A stretch of DNA of 64,000 nt, taken from the NCBI RefSeq assembly GCF_042665255.1, contig NZ_JBHTCD010000022.1. One strand, given 5' to 3'. The stretch comes from Insolitispirillum peregrinum. GTDB lineage: Bacteria; Pseudomonadota; Alphaproteobacteria; Rhodospirillales; Rhodospirillaceae. Made by a program: the position numbers and the translations under genes. Each line of letters opens with the position of its first letter. Position 1 is the first letter of the stretch. The notes beneath the pieces are model-generated. The model ran no database searches and was not told the origin of the DNA. It saw nothing but the letters and a program-made list of their open reading frames with translations. Below, piece by piece: positions 43,562 through 51,828 of this stretch.

Positions 43562-44022
43562 GCACCTTTTTCCTCTCCTCCCACGCCTCCAGCCGCCGCC
43601 TGCGGTCCGCTGACGAGGCCCCGGAGCAGGTGACGGCGGCGATCAACACCACGCCGCTGGTCGATGTGATGCTGGTGTTGCTGATCATTTTCCTGATCAC
43701 CGTGCCGGTGGCGGTGCAGTCCATTCCGCTGTCGTTGCCGCACCAGCGCAGCGCCCCCAACCAGCCGACGGCGGGGATGGTGACGCTGGCGGTGACGGCG
43801 GATGGACGCCTGTTCTGGAACGATGAACCGCTGGCCGATGTGGGCGCCCTGGACGCACGCCTGACCGCAGAGGCGATGCCGTCAACGGATCATCTGCGAG
43901 TGCAGATCCGCGCCGACCGGGCGGCGGCCTATGGGGCGGTGGCCCCGGTGCTGGCCCTGTGCGAGCGGCTGGGGATCAGTCCTGTCGGCTTTGTGACCGA
44001 CCCGACGGACGGAGGCCACTGA
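43558..44022 (+). CDS. exbD: ExbD-type protein, first copy
   Basis: 154 residues. Cytoplasmic N-terminus, a single helix with INTTPLVDVMLVLLIIFLITVP including the conserved membrane Asp, and a periplasmic domain ending AVAPVLALCERLGISPVGFVTDP. ExbD works with ExbB to power TonB. Overlaps exbB by 4 bases and the next exbD copy by one base. Confidence 0.93.
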   Translation: MSTFFLSSHASSRRLRSADEAPEQVTAAINTTPLVDVMLVLLIIFLITVPVAVQSIPLSLPHQRSAPNQPTAGMVTLAVTADGRLFWNDEPLADVGALDARLTAEAMPSTDHLRVQIRADRAAAYGAVAPVLALCERLGISPVGFVTDPTDGGH

Positions 44023-44456
44023 TGGCGATGATGACCGGGGCGGACGGCTCGGGAGACGAGCTGTTGGCCGATATCAACACCACGCCGCTGATTGATGTGA
44101 TGCTGGTGTTGCTGATCATGCTGATTATCACCATTCCGTTGACCACCCACAGCCTTGAGATGGCCTTGCCCGCGCCGGGCTAGGCGGAAACCCCGGCTGG
44201 GCCGCCGCCGGTGCGGCTGGTGGCGCAGGATGACGGGCAATGGCGCTGGAATGAAACGCCGGTGACAGACCCGGCGGCGCTGGAGGCGTTGTTCCATGCT
44301 TTGGCGGCGCAGCCAACACCGCCGGAAGTGCAGGTGATCCCGCGCCATGCCACCCGCTGGGATGCGGTGGCCGCCATTCTGGCCAGCGCCCAGCGGCAAG
44401 GGGTCACGACGCTGGCGCTGGCCCAGCCGCCCGATAGTGGAGATCACGGACAATGA
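44022..44456 (+). pseudogene. Second exbD copy with in-frame amber codon
   Basis: The frame starts MAMMTGADGSGDELLADINT and contains INTTPLIDVMLVLLIMLIITIP, an ExbD membrane helix with the conserved Asp. Codon 54 (44181-44183) is TAG. The same frame then continues without damage for 90 codons through a normal ExbD periplasmic domain (VRLVAQDDGQWRWNETPV, then RWDAVAAILASAQRQGVTTLALA) to a TGA that overlaps the next start by 4 bases. A single C-to-T change from CAG would explain it. It may be a recent nonsense mutation, a sequencing error or a read-through codon. The intact first copy could suffice. Confidence 0.88.
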
Positions 44457-45667
44457 GCGGGAAACCCGTGAATGGAAAGAGGGAGCCGCGCGCTGCGGGG
44501 CGGCGGCTGTGGGCCTCGCTGCATCGCTGGATCGGGCTGGTGATGGGGTTGGTCCTGTGCGCAGTGTGCATCAGCGGCGTGCTGATCACCTGGAAACGGG
44601 AAATCCTGCGACTGACCGACCCCACCCTGTTTGCCTCGTCGGCACCGGGAGTGCAAGGGGTGCCGCCGGACACGGTGCTGGCGGCGGTCAGGCTGCGCGA
44701 TGACCGCCCGGTACGGGCCGTATACCCGCCGAATGGGGTCTGGCCGGTGTGGGTGGTGTCGGTGTCGGCGCAGGGCGGTTTTTCGGCTCCGATGACCAAT
44801 TACATGGTTGATCCGGCGGATGGCCGTATCCTTGGCAGCGATTTGCCGCGACAGGGCTTTCTGGCCTTCATGGGGCAATTCCACCACAATCTGTTGCTGC
44901 GTGACTGGTGGGGAAAGGAAATCCTTGGGGTCATCGGGGTGCTGACCCTGTTTTCCGCCCTCAGCGGGCTATACCTGTGGTGGCCCTTGCGGAAAAAGTT
45001 CTGGCGTTCGGTCAGTTGGCGGCGTGGGACGCCCAAAGCCCGCCTGCTGCTGGACATCCATAACAGCTTTGGCTTCTGGGCGATGATCCCGCTGGTTATT
45101 TTTGGCTTTACCGCCATGACGCTGGGCTATCGGGAGGCAACGCGCACGGTGGTCGGGGTCTTTTCCCCGCTGGCCGCGCCGTTGCCGTCGATGATGAAAA
45201 TGGGGGGCGGATCCGGCCAGAGGCAGGCAGACCAGCCGCTGGCGGCGTTGTCGTCGGCGATGGCACATGCTGCACAGGCCTTTCCCGGCTACGAGATGAC
45301 TATGATCCTGCCGCCGGTGATGGCCGGTGACCCCTATCGCATCCTGATGAACCCGGACTTTTATCGTGGCAGCAGCCGGGGACGGGTGACGCTGTTGCTG
45401 GCGGCGGACGACGGGCATGTGATCGAGCAACGTTCCCCGGCCACCGCCTCGGCGGGCGACCTGTTTCTGGCCGAACAGGTGTGGCTGCACTATGGCCTCA
45501 GCTTTGGCACCTTCGGGCGGGTGGTGGCGTCTCTGGCCGGGCTGGTGCCGGTGGTGCTGATGGTCAGCGGCCTGTGGATATGGGTGCGCAAAGCCGCTTT
45601 GCGACGGCAGAAACGACGTAAAAACGTCGGTGCGGCTGTGGGGTCAGGCGAGGTGTCCCGCGCCTGA
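44453..45667 (+). CDS. PepSY-associated membrane protein
   Basis: 404 residues with four membrane helices: LHRWIGLVMGLVLCAVCISGVLI near the N-terminus, two in the middle (LGVIGVLTLFSALSGLYLWWPLRK and FGFWAMIPLVIFGFTAM), and one at the C-terminus (VVASLAGLVPVVLMVSGLWIWVRK). HRW, QFHHNLLL and DIHNSFG histidines fit the PepSY-associated TM family, often linked to iron or siderophore reduction across the inner membrane. It starts with a 4-base overlap with the exbD remnant, so it belongs to the uptake operon. Confidence 0.88.
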   Translation: MSGKPVNGKREPRAAGRRLWASLHRWIGLVMGLVLCAVCISGVLITWKREILRLTDPTLFASSAPGVQGVPPDTVLAAVRLRDDRPVRAVYPPNGVWPVWVVSVSAQGGFSAPMTNYMVDPADGRILGSDLPRQGFLAFMGQFHHNLLLRDWWGKEILGVIGVLTLFSALSGLYLWWPLRKKFWRSVSWRRGTPKARLLLDIHNSFGFWAMIPLVIFGFTAMTLGYREATRTVVGVFSPLAAPLPSMMKMGGGSGQRQADQPLAALSSAMAHAAQAFPGYEMTMILPPVMAGDPYRILMNPDFYRGSSRGRVTLLLAADDGHVIEQRSPATASAGDLFLAEQVWLHYGLSFGTFGRVVASLAGLVPVVLMVSGLWIWVRKAALRRQKRRKNVGAAVGSGEVSRA

Positions 45668-45691
45668 CCCTTTACATTCGTCTTTCCCCGT

Positions 45692-45722
45692 CCCATACCA
45701 TAAGAAAATGTTATGGCATGGG
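45692..45722. promoter_or_regulatory. Inverted repeat upstream of LysR gene
   Basis: CCCATACCATAA and TTATGGCATGGG, 11 of 12 positions complementary with a seven-base spacer, ending 12 bases before the LysR start. No T-run follows, so an autoregulatory operator is more likely than a terminator. Confidence 0.6.
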
Positions 45723-45734
45723 ATGGGGATGACC

Positions 45735-46661
45735 ATGGATCTGCGGCAACTGCGCTATTTTGTCGGTATCGTCGAATATGGTTCGGTGTCCCGTGCTGCC
45801 GAGGCCCTGCATGTGGCCCAGCCCGCCCTCAGCCAGCACCTGAAGAAACTGGAAGATGATCTGGGCTGCCAGTTGATGCTGCGCACGCCGCGCGGGGTGG
45901 TGCCGACCGAAAGTGGCCGCCGTCTGGCCCAGCAGGCGGCGGTGATCCTGCAACAGGTGTCTGCCCTGCGTGACGAGGTGCGCGGACTGGAAGCCGCCCC
46001 GGCTGGCCCGGCATCGGTAGGCATTCCGACCTCGCTGGGTCCGCTGCTGACCGTGCCGCTGGCGCTGGCGGTGCGGCGTCTGTATCCGGCGGTGCATCTG
46101 CGGGTGGTCGAAGGATTGTCCGGCCACATGCTGGACTGGCTGCACAGCGGGATGGTCGATGTGGCGCTGGTGTTCGGGGCCGAAGGCGTGCCGGGGCTGG
46201 CCAGCGAGTTCATCGCCGAAGAATACCTGCAACTGGCCGCCCCGCCCGGTGATCCGCTGGCGGCACGGGGGGCGGCTGGCGTTGATCTGGCCGAGGTTCT
46301 GCCGTTGCCGCTGATTTTGCCCAGCCGCCCGCATGGGGTGCGCGAGGAAGTCGAGCAGGCGGCGCTGGTGGCGCGTCAAAGCCCGAACGTCATTCTGGAA
46401 ATCGACTCGCTGGAACACATCAAGGCGCTGGTGGCCGAGGGTGTCGGCTATACCATCGTTTCCAAGCGGGTGGCCAGCAGTGGCCCGGTGGGGGCAACGC
46501 TGGTGCAGGTGCCCATCGTCAACCCGCGCATCGAACGGCGTATTTCGCTCGCCCATGCCTCGACCCGGCCCCTGTCGGTGGCGGCACAGGCGGTGCGGTC
46601 GCTGATGGCGGCCCGGCTGGACGAGCTGATCACCGCCGGTTACTGGCGCGAACAGGGGTAA
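45735..46661 (+). CDS. LysR-family transcriptional regulator
   Basis: 308 residues. N-terminal winged helix with MDLRQLRYFVGIVEYGSVSRAAEALHVAQPALSQHLKKLEDDLG, and a C-terminal effector-binding domain. The start at 45735 follows GGGGATGACC. It sits downstream of the TonB uptake genes in the same direction and behind a palindrome. Closest in style to the NAC/Cbl-like group by its N-terminus; target genes unknown. Confidence 0.9.
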   Translation: MDLRQLRYFVGIVEYGSVSRAAEALHVAQPALSQHLKKLEDDLGCQLMLRTPRGVVPTESGRRLAQQAAVILQQVSALRDEVRGLEAAPAGPASVGIPTSLGPLLTVPLALAVRRLYPAVHLRVVEGLSGHMLDWLHSGMVDVALVFGAEGVPGLASEFIAEEYLQLAAPPGDPLAARGAAGVDLAEVLPLPLILPSRPHGVREEVEQAALVARQSPNVILEIDSLEHIKALVAEGVGYTIVSKRVASSGPVGATLVQVPIVNPRIERRISLAHASTRPLSVAAQAVRSLMAARLDELITAGYWREQG

Positions 46662-47101
46662 AGCACCACCGGCAACAGGGTCGACCGCCGGATCGGCTCA
46701 CCCTTGGCCGGTTTGGGGGCTTCGGCATTTTTGCCCTGACCGGCCCTGGTCAGCCACGACCGCAACGGCGCACAGCGTTTGCCGCTGCACAGGGTGGCAG
46801 TGGCGACATGATCACTGGCAGGCAGCACCAGTTGCGCAATCGGCGGGTCTTGCGGGGTCTGCACATACCATTCCCCCTCGCGGCGGGCATCGGGCGGGAT
46901 GAAGGTCATCGCCGGATCGGCGGCCTTTACCCGGCTGAGGGTTTTGCTCAGGCCCTGCGGCGACAGGCTCCAGCGTTCTTCCCGCTGGACGGCCTCGGCC
47001 TTGTGATCCCAGTGGAGGGTGACCGTTTCCGTTGGCAAGGGGGCGGCTCCCTTGCCTCCCAGCAGGCTGATGCACAGGGCGATGGCGAGGCTGCTGCTCA
47101 T
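46640..47101 (-). CDS. Secreted protein, DUF1850-like
   Basis: 153 residues with an N-terminal signal-like segment (MSSSLAIALCISLLGGKGAA). The part VTLHWDHKAEAVQREERWSLSPQGLSK and FIPPDARREGEWYVQ loosely matches DUF1850 proteins, which have a W-x-H start and a G-x-W-Y end. Such proteins usually sit with TRAP transporters, but none is next to it here. Two cysteines near the end (LCSGKRCAPL) may pair. It overlaps the converging LysR gene by 22 bases. Confidence 0.6.
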   Translation of the reverse strand: MSSSLAIALCISLLGGKGAAPLPTETVTLHWDHKAEAVQREERWSLSPQGLSKTLSRVKAADPAMTFIPPDARREGEWYVQTPQDPPIAQLVLPASDHVATATLCSGKRCAPLRSWLTRAGQGKNAEAPKPAKGEPIRRSTLLPVVLYPCSRQ

Positions 47102-47380
47102 GGTGGGGATGGTTCCGGCGGGAGGGGGACAGGGGGAAGACGCCGCAGTGTAGGCGATAACGCCGCCTGCGCGAACCCCAAGCGTGTTTTTCCGTCCGAG
47201 GAGGCTCAGGGCCGTCTGCCGATCCTGCCAAGAGGCTGAGTCCTTTGCTGGCTGGGGATTCGTTTTGTTTCTTTTCAGTATGATAAGGCCCCAGGCAGTG
47301 ATGGCTCCGGTGGGCTGTGAGGCTGTATTTACCGGCGGTGGGCCGTCTGTGCTGCCGGGGAGGTTCGCGCTGGCATAAGT

Positions 47381-47504
47381 CATTGAAAATAAATGAGAGT
47401 GCTTTTGATATCATTTGTGTACATATTATTATGCGCCAAAATTATCAAGGTTCGCGCAACAGGCCTCTTTTCTTTTGCAGCATCAGGTTGTTATAGTAGG
47501 GTCC
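47381..47504 (+). promoter_or_regulatory. AT-rich CRISPR leader
   Basis: About 120 AT-rich bases directly before the first intact repeat, while the far end of the array has decayed repeats. This polarity marks it as the leader and the plus strand as the transcribed strand. The segment 47102-47380 between the DUF1850-like gene and the leader shows no gene. Confidence 0.7.
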
Positions 47505-48179
47505 GTCGCCCCCTCACGGGGGCGTGGATTGAAACCGGTTGTGCTCGGTCTATCGGGGTGGGGTAGCGGGTCGCCCCCTCACGGGGGCGTGGATTGAAAC
47601 CCAAGGCGGCGGCATGAGCGGCAGCCGCAGTCTCGTCGCCCCCTCACGGGGGCGTGGATTGAAACGAAAATATTGGCCTGACAGGCCAGCAAAAGGCTGG
47701 CGTCGCCCCCTCACGGGGGCGTGGATTGAAACAGTCGGCTCGAGATATGAGGTCTCTGTGTCGATATTGTCGCCCCCTCACGGGGGCGTGGATTGAAACA
47801 TCCGCTTGCGTCCGATGGTGCAAAAGGCGTTGTTCGTCGCCCCCTCACGGGGGCGTGGATTGAAACCGGATCTCATCGTCAGACAAGAAAAACACCCACG
47901 GGTCGCCCCCTCACGGGGGCGTGGATTGAAACAGCACCAGCGTTGGGCTTTGATCCAGATGTTTTGTCGCCCCCTCACGGGGGCGTGGATTGAAACGCGG
48001 ACGGCGCAGAGTCGCCGCTCTGCCCGTTGAGTCGCCCCCTCACGGGGGCGTGGATTGAAACTAACGACGGGGCGGTCAGCACGCAGCCCGCCGAGGTCGC
48101 CCCCTCACGGGGGCGTGGATTAAAACTTGGGCGTCGGCCATCAGGTCTGTGGCCTTGATGGTCGCCCCCTCACGGGGGC
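47505..48179 (+). CRISPR. CRISPR array, type I-C-like repeat, ten full repeats plus one truncated
   Basis: 31-base repeat beginning GTCGCCCCCTCACGGGGGCG and ending in ATTGAAAC, the repeat style of type I-C systems. Repeats start at 47505, 47570, 47635, 47702, 47769, 47836, 47902, 47966, 48031 and 48096, and an incomplete one spans 48161-48179. There are ten spacers of 33 to 36 bases. The tenth repeat has one change (ATTAAAAC) and the eleventh stops after 19 bases, marking the old end. No cas gene lies in the window, and no spacer has an obvious match inside it. Confidence 0.96.
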
Positions 48180-48221
48180 ATATCGGCATCCAACACCGCC
48201 TCTGTTCTTCGATCACCGACC

Positions 48222-48262
48222 AAAAAAGGCTGCCCTCGAATCTGTACGGGGGCAGCCTTTCT
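48222..48262 (+). terminator. Terminator-like hairpin after the CRISPR array
   Basis: AAAGGCTGCCC and GGGCAGCCTTT around a 14-base loop, with an A-run before and TTTCT after. It could end the CRISPR transcript. Confidence 0.75.
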
Positions 48263-48279
48263 GCGTCAGGCTTGTCTTC

Positions 48280-48337
48280 ATGGGGTCCGGGGCCTCAAGG
48301 CCCCGGCGAGGTGTGGAGCAGCGCTCCACGTCCTTGT
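48280..48337. repeat. Dispersed GGGGCCTCAAGGCCCC repeat
   Basis: Copy of the repeat with GTGGAGCAGCGCTCCAC palindrome, same orientation as at 11297 and 32061. Downstream at 48398-48412 CCCCTTACGGGGGCG resembles the core of a CRISPR repeat and may be a decayed remnant. Confidence 0.8.
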
Positions 48338-48403
48338 TTCCCAATCGTGTTCCCCAACCGTCGCGTCCCGTGACTCTGCCTCTCCTGCCGCTCTGCGCTC
48401 CCC

Positions 48404-49300
48404 TTACGGGGGCGTACACTGGCGCAATCCCTGTCGCAGGTGATCAACCATCATCCGCACCTTGGGGAGTGTATGCCGCCGTTCCGGGTAGACCGCCCAT
48501 ACCGCCGTGTTCGGGGGCTGATGGGCGGGCAGCAAGGACACCAGCCGCCCGGCGGCCATGTGGTCCTGCACGTAATAATCCGGCAACTGGCACAGCCCGA
48601 ACCCGCGCAGGGCGGCGTCGAGGATGGCGGTGCCGCTGTTGCAGCGCCAGTGCCCGTTGCCATTGCTGTGGGCCTTGAACAGCCAGTCTTCACCATCGAC
48701 CTGAAACACCCAGTGGTCGGTGCTGCCTGACAGGCAGCGATGGGTTTGCAGGTCTGACAGGCTATGCGGCGTGCCATAGCGTTCCAGATAGGACGGCGCG
48801 GCACACAGGTACATCTGGCGCGGAGCCAGACGGGTGGCAATCAGGCGTGAGGGCTGTAGACGACCCAGCCGCACCGCCAGATCAAAGCCGTCTTGTACCA
48901 GATCCATCGTCTGGTTGCTGAGGACGATATCGACTTGCAGGCGGGGATACTTTTCGAGGAAATCATTAACCAGCGGCACGACAAAGCGTTCGCCATAGGC
49001 GACGGCGCAGGTCATGCGCAGCAGGCCGGTGGGGGTCTGTTGCAGCTCGCTGAGCGAGCGAAAGGCTTCGTCGCGGTCGTCGATCAGTCGCTGGCAATGG
49101 CCGTGCAGCAGCCGACCGGCTTCGGTCAACTGCACCGAGCGGGTGGTGCGGTGGAACAGGCGGGTTTGCAGGCGGTCTTCGAGGGCGGCAATGTGGCGGC
49201 TGACGTGCGAGGACGACACGCCCAGCCGCTCGGCGGCGCGGGTAAAGCTGCCGCAATCGGCGACGGCGGCGAATTCGTCGATGCCTTCCCAGTGGCTCAT
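48404..49300 (-). CDS. LysR-family transcriptional regulator
   Basis: 298 residues. N-terminal helix-turn-helix MSHWEGIDEFAAVADCGSFTRAAERLGVSSSHVSRHIAALEDRLQ, the LysR type close to the DsdC/CrgA-like group with VSRHIA. The ATG at 49298-49300 gives the usual N-terminus. Divergent from the formaldehyde oxidation genes frmA and fghA, so it may control them. GGCAATTGCC (49329-49338), a perfect 10-base palindrome in the 143-base intergenic region, is a possible binding site. Confidence 0.9.
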   Translation of the reverse strand: MSHWEGIDEFAAVADCGSFTRAAERLGVSSSHVSRHIAALEDRLQTRLFHRTTRSVQLTEAGRLLHGHCQRLIDDRDEAFRSLSELQQTPTGLLRMTCAVAYGERFVVPLVNDFLEKYPRLQVDIVLSNQTMDLVQDGFDLAVRLGRLQPSRLIATRLAPRQMYLCAAPSYLERYGTPHSLSDLQTHRCLSGSTDHWVFQVDGEDWLFKAHSNGNGHWRCNSGTAILDAALRGFGLCQLPDYYVQDHMAAGRLVSLLPAHQPPNTAVWAVYPERRHTLPKVRMMVDHLRQGLRQCTPP

Positions 49301-49443
49301 GCTTTCTCCCTGAAAATGGTTAATGGCAGGCAATTGCCAAAGATTATCCCTGTTTTGCAATAATGTCTTGCGACAACAGGGGCTAATCAGCCAGCCTTTC
49401 CCGTGGCAGGATAGCGTCATGTTTTTGCAGGAGAGTCTTGTCC

Positions 49444-50556
49444 ATGATTACGTCTCGCGCCGCCGTTGCCTGGGCCGCAGGCCAGCCGTTGACCATCGAA
49501 CAGGTGCAGGTTGCCCCGCCCCGCGCCGGGGAAGTGCTGGTGCGCATTGTTGCCACCGGCGTTTGCCACACCGACGCCTTCACCCTGTCCGGCGATGACC
49601 CGGAAGGCATCTTCCCGGCGATCCTCGGCCATGAAGGCGCCGGGATCGTTGAGGAAATCGGGCCGGGGGTAACCTCGGTGGCGGTGGGGGACCATGTGAT
49701 CCCGCTGTACACCCCGGAATGCGGCAAGTGCAAGTTCTGCCTGTCGGGCAAGACCAACCTCTGCCAGGCCATCCGCGCCACCCAGGGCAAGGGCCTGATG
49801 CCCGATGGCACCACCCGCTTCTCGGTCGGTGGCAAGGACGTGTTCCACTACATGGGCACCTCGACCTTCTCGGAGTACACCGTGCTGCCGGAAATCGCGC
49901 TGGCGAAGATCAACAAGGCGGCGCCGCTGGAAAAGGTCTGCCTGCTGGGCTGTGGCGTCACCACCGGCATGGGGGCGGTGATCAACACTGCCAAGGTCGA
50001 ACCCGGCTCGACGGTGGCGATTTTCGGTCTGGGCGGCATTGGCCTGTCGGCGATTATCGGTTCGGTGATGGCGAAGGCTGAGCGGATCATCGGCATCGAC
50101 ATCAACACCGACAAGTTCGATATCGCCCGCAAGCTGGGGGCCACCGACTGTATCAACCCCAAGGATTTCGACCGTCCGATTCAGGACGTTCTGGTCGAAA
50201 TGACCGATGGCGGCGTTGATTACTCGTTCGAGTGCATCGGCAACGTCGATGTGATGCGCTCGGCGCTGGAATGCTGTCACAAGGGCTGGGGGGAGTCGGT
50301 GATCATCGGCGTTGCCGGGGCCGGTCAGGAAATCCGCACCCGTCCGTTCCAGCTGGTGACCGGTCGCGTGTGGCGCGGCTCGGCCTTTGGCGGCGTGCGG
50401 GGGCGGTCGGAACTGCCCGATTACGTCGAACGCTACCTGAAGGGTGACTTTGAACTGGACACCTTCATCACCCACACCATGGGCCTCGACGAGATCAACA
50501 CCGCTTTTGACCTGATGCACGAAGGCAAGAGCATCCGCAGTGTGGTGATCTACTAA
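49444..50556 (+). CDS. frmA: S-(hydroxymethyl)glutathione dehydrogenase (class III alcohol dehydrogenase)
   Basis: 370 residues. Oxidises the formaldehyde-glutathione adduct to S-formylglutathione with NAD. Zinc ligands are visible in VCHTDAFTLSG and GHEGAGIVEEIG, and the structural zinc motif in CGKCKFCLSGKTNLC. Cofactor fold FGLGGIGLSAIIG with GIDINTDKF. KGLMPDGTTRFS is typical of class III enzymes. AGGAGA at 49429 favours ATG 49444 over TTG 49438. fghA follows 79 bases later, forming a detoxification pair. Confidence 0.96.
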   Translation: MITSRAAVAWAAGQPLTIEQVQVAPPRAGEVLVRIVATGVCHTDAFTLSGDDPEGIFPAILGHEGAGIVEEIGPGVTSVAVGDHVIPLYTPECGKCKFCLSGKTNLCQAIRATQGKGLMPDGTTRFSVGGKDVFHYMGTSTFSEYTVLPEIALAKINKAAPLEKVCLLGCGVTTGMGAVINTAKVEPGSTVAIFGLGGIGLSAIIGSVMAKAERIIGIDINTDKFDIARKLGATDCINPKDFDRPIQDVLVEMTDGGVDYSFECIGNVDVMRSALECCHKGWGESVIIGVAGAGQEIRTRPFQLVTGRVWRGSAFGGVRGRSELPDYVERYLKGDFELDTFITHTMGLDEINTAFDLMHEGKSIRSVVIY

Positions 50557-50635
50557 AGCCATGATCGGGGGGCGGCATCACAACGATGTCCGTCCCCTGA
50601 TCCTGTGTGCCCAACCATGTGACAGGGGTATGATG

Positions 50636-51487
50636 ATGACCGGTGAATTGACCTTGGTGGCCGCCAACAAAACCTTTGGCGGCTGGAACAAACGCTATCG
50701 CCATACCTCGGCGACGCTGGGCTGCGAGATGGTGTTCACCATTTTCCTGCCCCCCGGAGCCAGTGCCGAATCCCCGGTGCCGGTGGTCTACTGGCTGTCC
50801 GGCCTGACCTGCACTGACGAGAATTTCATCACCAAAGCCGGAGCGCAGCGGATTGCTGCCGAACTGGGGCTGGCGCTGGTCGCCCCCGATACCAGCCCGC
50901 GCGGCGAAGACGTGCCCGATGACCCGGACAAGGCCTATGATTTCGGTTTGGGTGCCGGGTTCTATCTGAACGCGACGCAACAGCCGTGGTCCAGTCATTA
51001 CCGGATGTACGACTATGTTGTTGCCGAGCTGCCGACCCTGATCGAGCAGGCTTTCCCGGTGAGTGACGTGCGTTCGGTGATGGGCCATTCGATGGGCGGC
51101 CATGGGGCGCTGATTTGTGCCCTGCGCAATCCGGGCCGCTATTGCGCCGTGTCGGCCTTTGCGCCGATCGTCAATCCGATGGCGGTGCCGTGGGGGCAAA
51201 AGGCGTTCAGCGGCTATCTCGGGCCAGACCGCCAGAGCTGGCGCGAATGGGATGCCAGTGTGCTGATGGAAACTGCCGCCGAGCGCCTGCCGGTCCTGAT
51301 TGATCAGGGCGACCGTGACGATTTCCTTGATACGCAACTGCGCCCGGAAATCCTGCAAGAGGTGGCGGCCCGCGTCGGCCACCCGATGACCGTCCGCATG
51401 CAGGCCGGTTATGACCACAGCTATTACTTCATTGCCTCGTTCATCGAAGACCACCTGCGGTATCACGCCGAGGCGCTGAAGGGGTAG
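50636..51487 (+). CDS. fghA: S-formylglutathione hydrolase
   Basis: 283 residues, alpha/beta hydrolase that releases formate and glutathione from S-formylglutathione. Nucleophile elbow GHSMGGHGAL, oxyanion part WLSGLTCTDENF, catalytic Asp in LIDQGDRDDFL and His in YDHSYYFIASF, all typical of esterase D. Three ATG codons in a row occur at 50630, 50633 and 50636; the last has the best spacing to CAGGGG at 50623. Confidence 0.95.
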   Translation: MTGELTLVAANKTFGGWNKRYRHTSATLGCEMVFTIFLPPGASAESPVPVVYWLSGLTCTDENFITKAGAQRIAAELGLALVAPDTSPRGEDVPDDPDKAYDFGLGAGFYLNATQQPWSSHYRMYDYVVAELPTLIEQAFPVSDVRSVMGHSMGGHGALICALRNPGRYCAVSAFAPIVNPMAVPWGQKAFSGYLGPDRQSWREWDASVLMETAAERLPVLIDQGDRDDFLDTQLRPEILQEVAARVGHPMTVRMQAGYDHSYYFIASFIEDHLRYHAEALKG

Positions 51488-51828
51488 TTCCCCCTCGCCT
51501 TGGAGCAGTGAGTGCAAAAGTGGTTCCGGTTTTGCGCAAACTCACTGCGACAAAACAAAAAACAGGATCATGGAGCGCTGCTCCACACCTCGCTGGGGCC
51601 TTAGAGCGTTTTCACACCGAGCGAAAACGCTCTTCCCTTTTAGGGCCGCATTTTCCGAGCCGTTGACCGTCGACGGTCAACTTGAAAATGCTCTAAGGCC
51701 CCAGACCCCATTCCTTTGATCATAAAAGAAAAATGGGGGTTCGGGGCCTCAGGCCCCGAGCGGTCTCAGGCGGCAGCCTGCGCTTCCCTGTCAACTGTCG
51801 TATCCTGTGATGTTTAACGCATGCTGGT
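51488..51828. repeat. Nested dispersed repeats between fghA and a LysR gene
   Basis: 51502-51551 is a GTGCAAAAGTGGTTCCGGTTTTGCGCAAACTCAC-style palindrome. 51563-51712 is a GGGGCC...GGCCCC repeat split in its centre by a 94-base element (51602-51695) with ends TAGAGCGTTTTCA and TGAAAATGCTCTA. 51733-51760 is CGGGGCCTCAGGCCCCG with AAATGGGGG. 51812-51832 is a half copy of the TTTAACGCATGCTGGTCTA element. No gene is seen. Confidence 0.85.
51602..51695. mobile_element. 94-base MITE-like element inserted in another repeat
   Basis: Terminal inverted ends TAGAGCGTTTTCA / TGAAAATGCTCTA and inner palindromes CGAGCGAAAACGCTC and TTGACCGTCGACGGTCAA. It interrupts the palindrome GGGGCCTTGAGGCCCC precisely in the centre. 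A second copy in opposite orientation lies at 21160-21253. It has no coding capacity and would need a transposase supplied elsewhere. Confidence 0.75.

Noticed and set aside
45692..45722. Inverted repeat read as terminator of the PepSY gene
   Set aside because: No T-run follows on either strand, and it lies 12 bases before a LysR start, so an operator fits better.
47539..48030. Several short open frames across 47.5-48.0 kb
   Set aside because: They translate CRISPR repeats (recurring RPLTGAWIET or PSRGRGLK text), so they are artefacts of the repeat period.
49417..50562. Open frame antisense to frmA
   Set aside because: No family pattern, and frmA on the plus strand has all zinc-binding and cofactor motifs.
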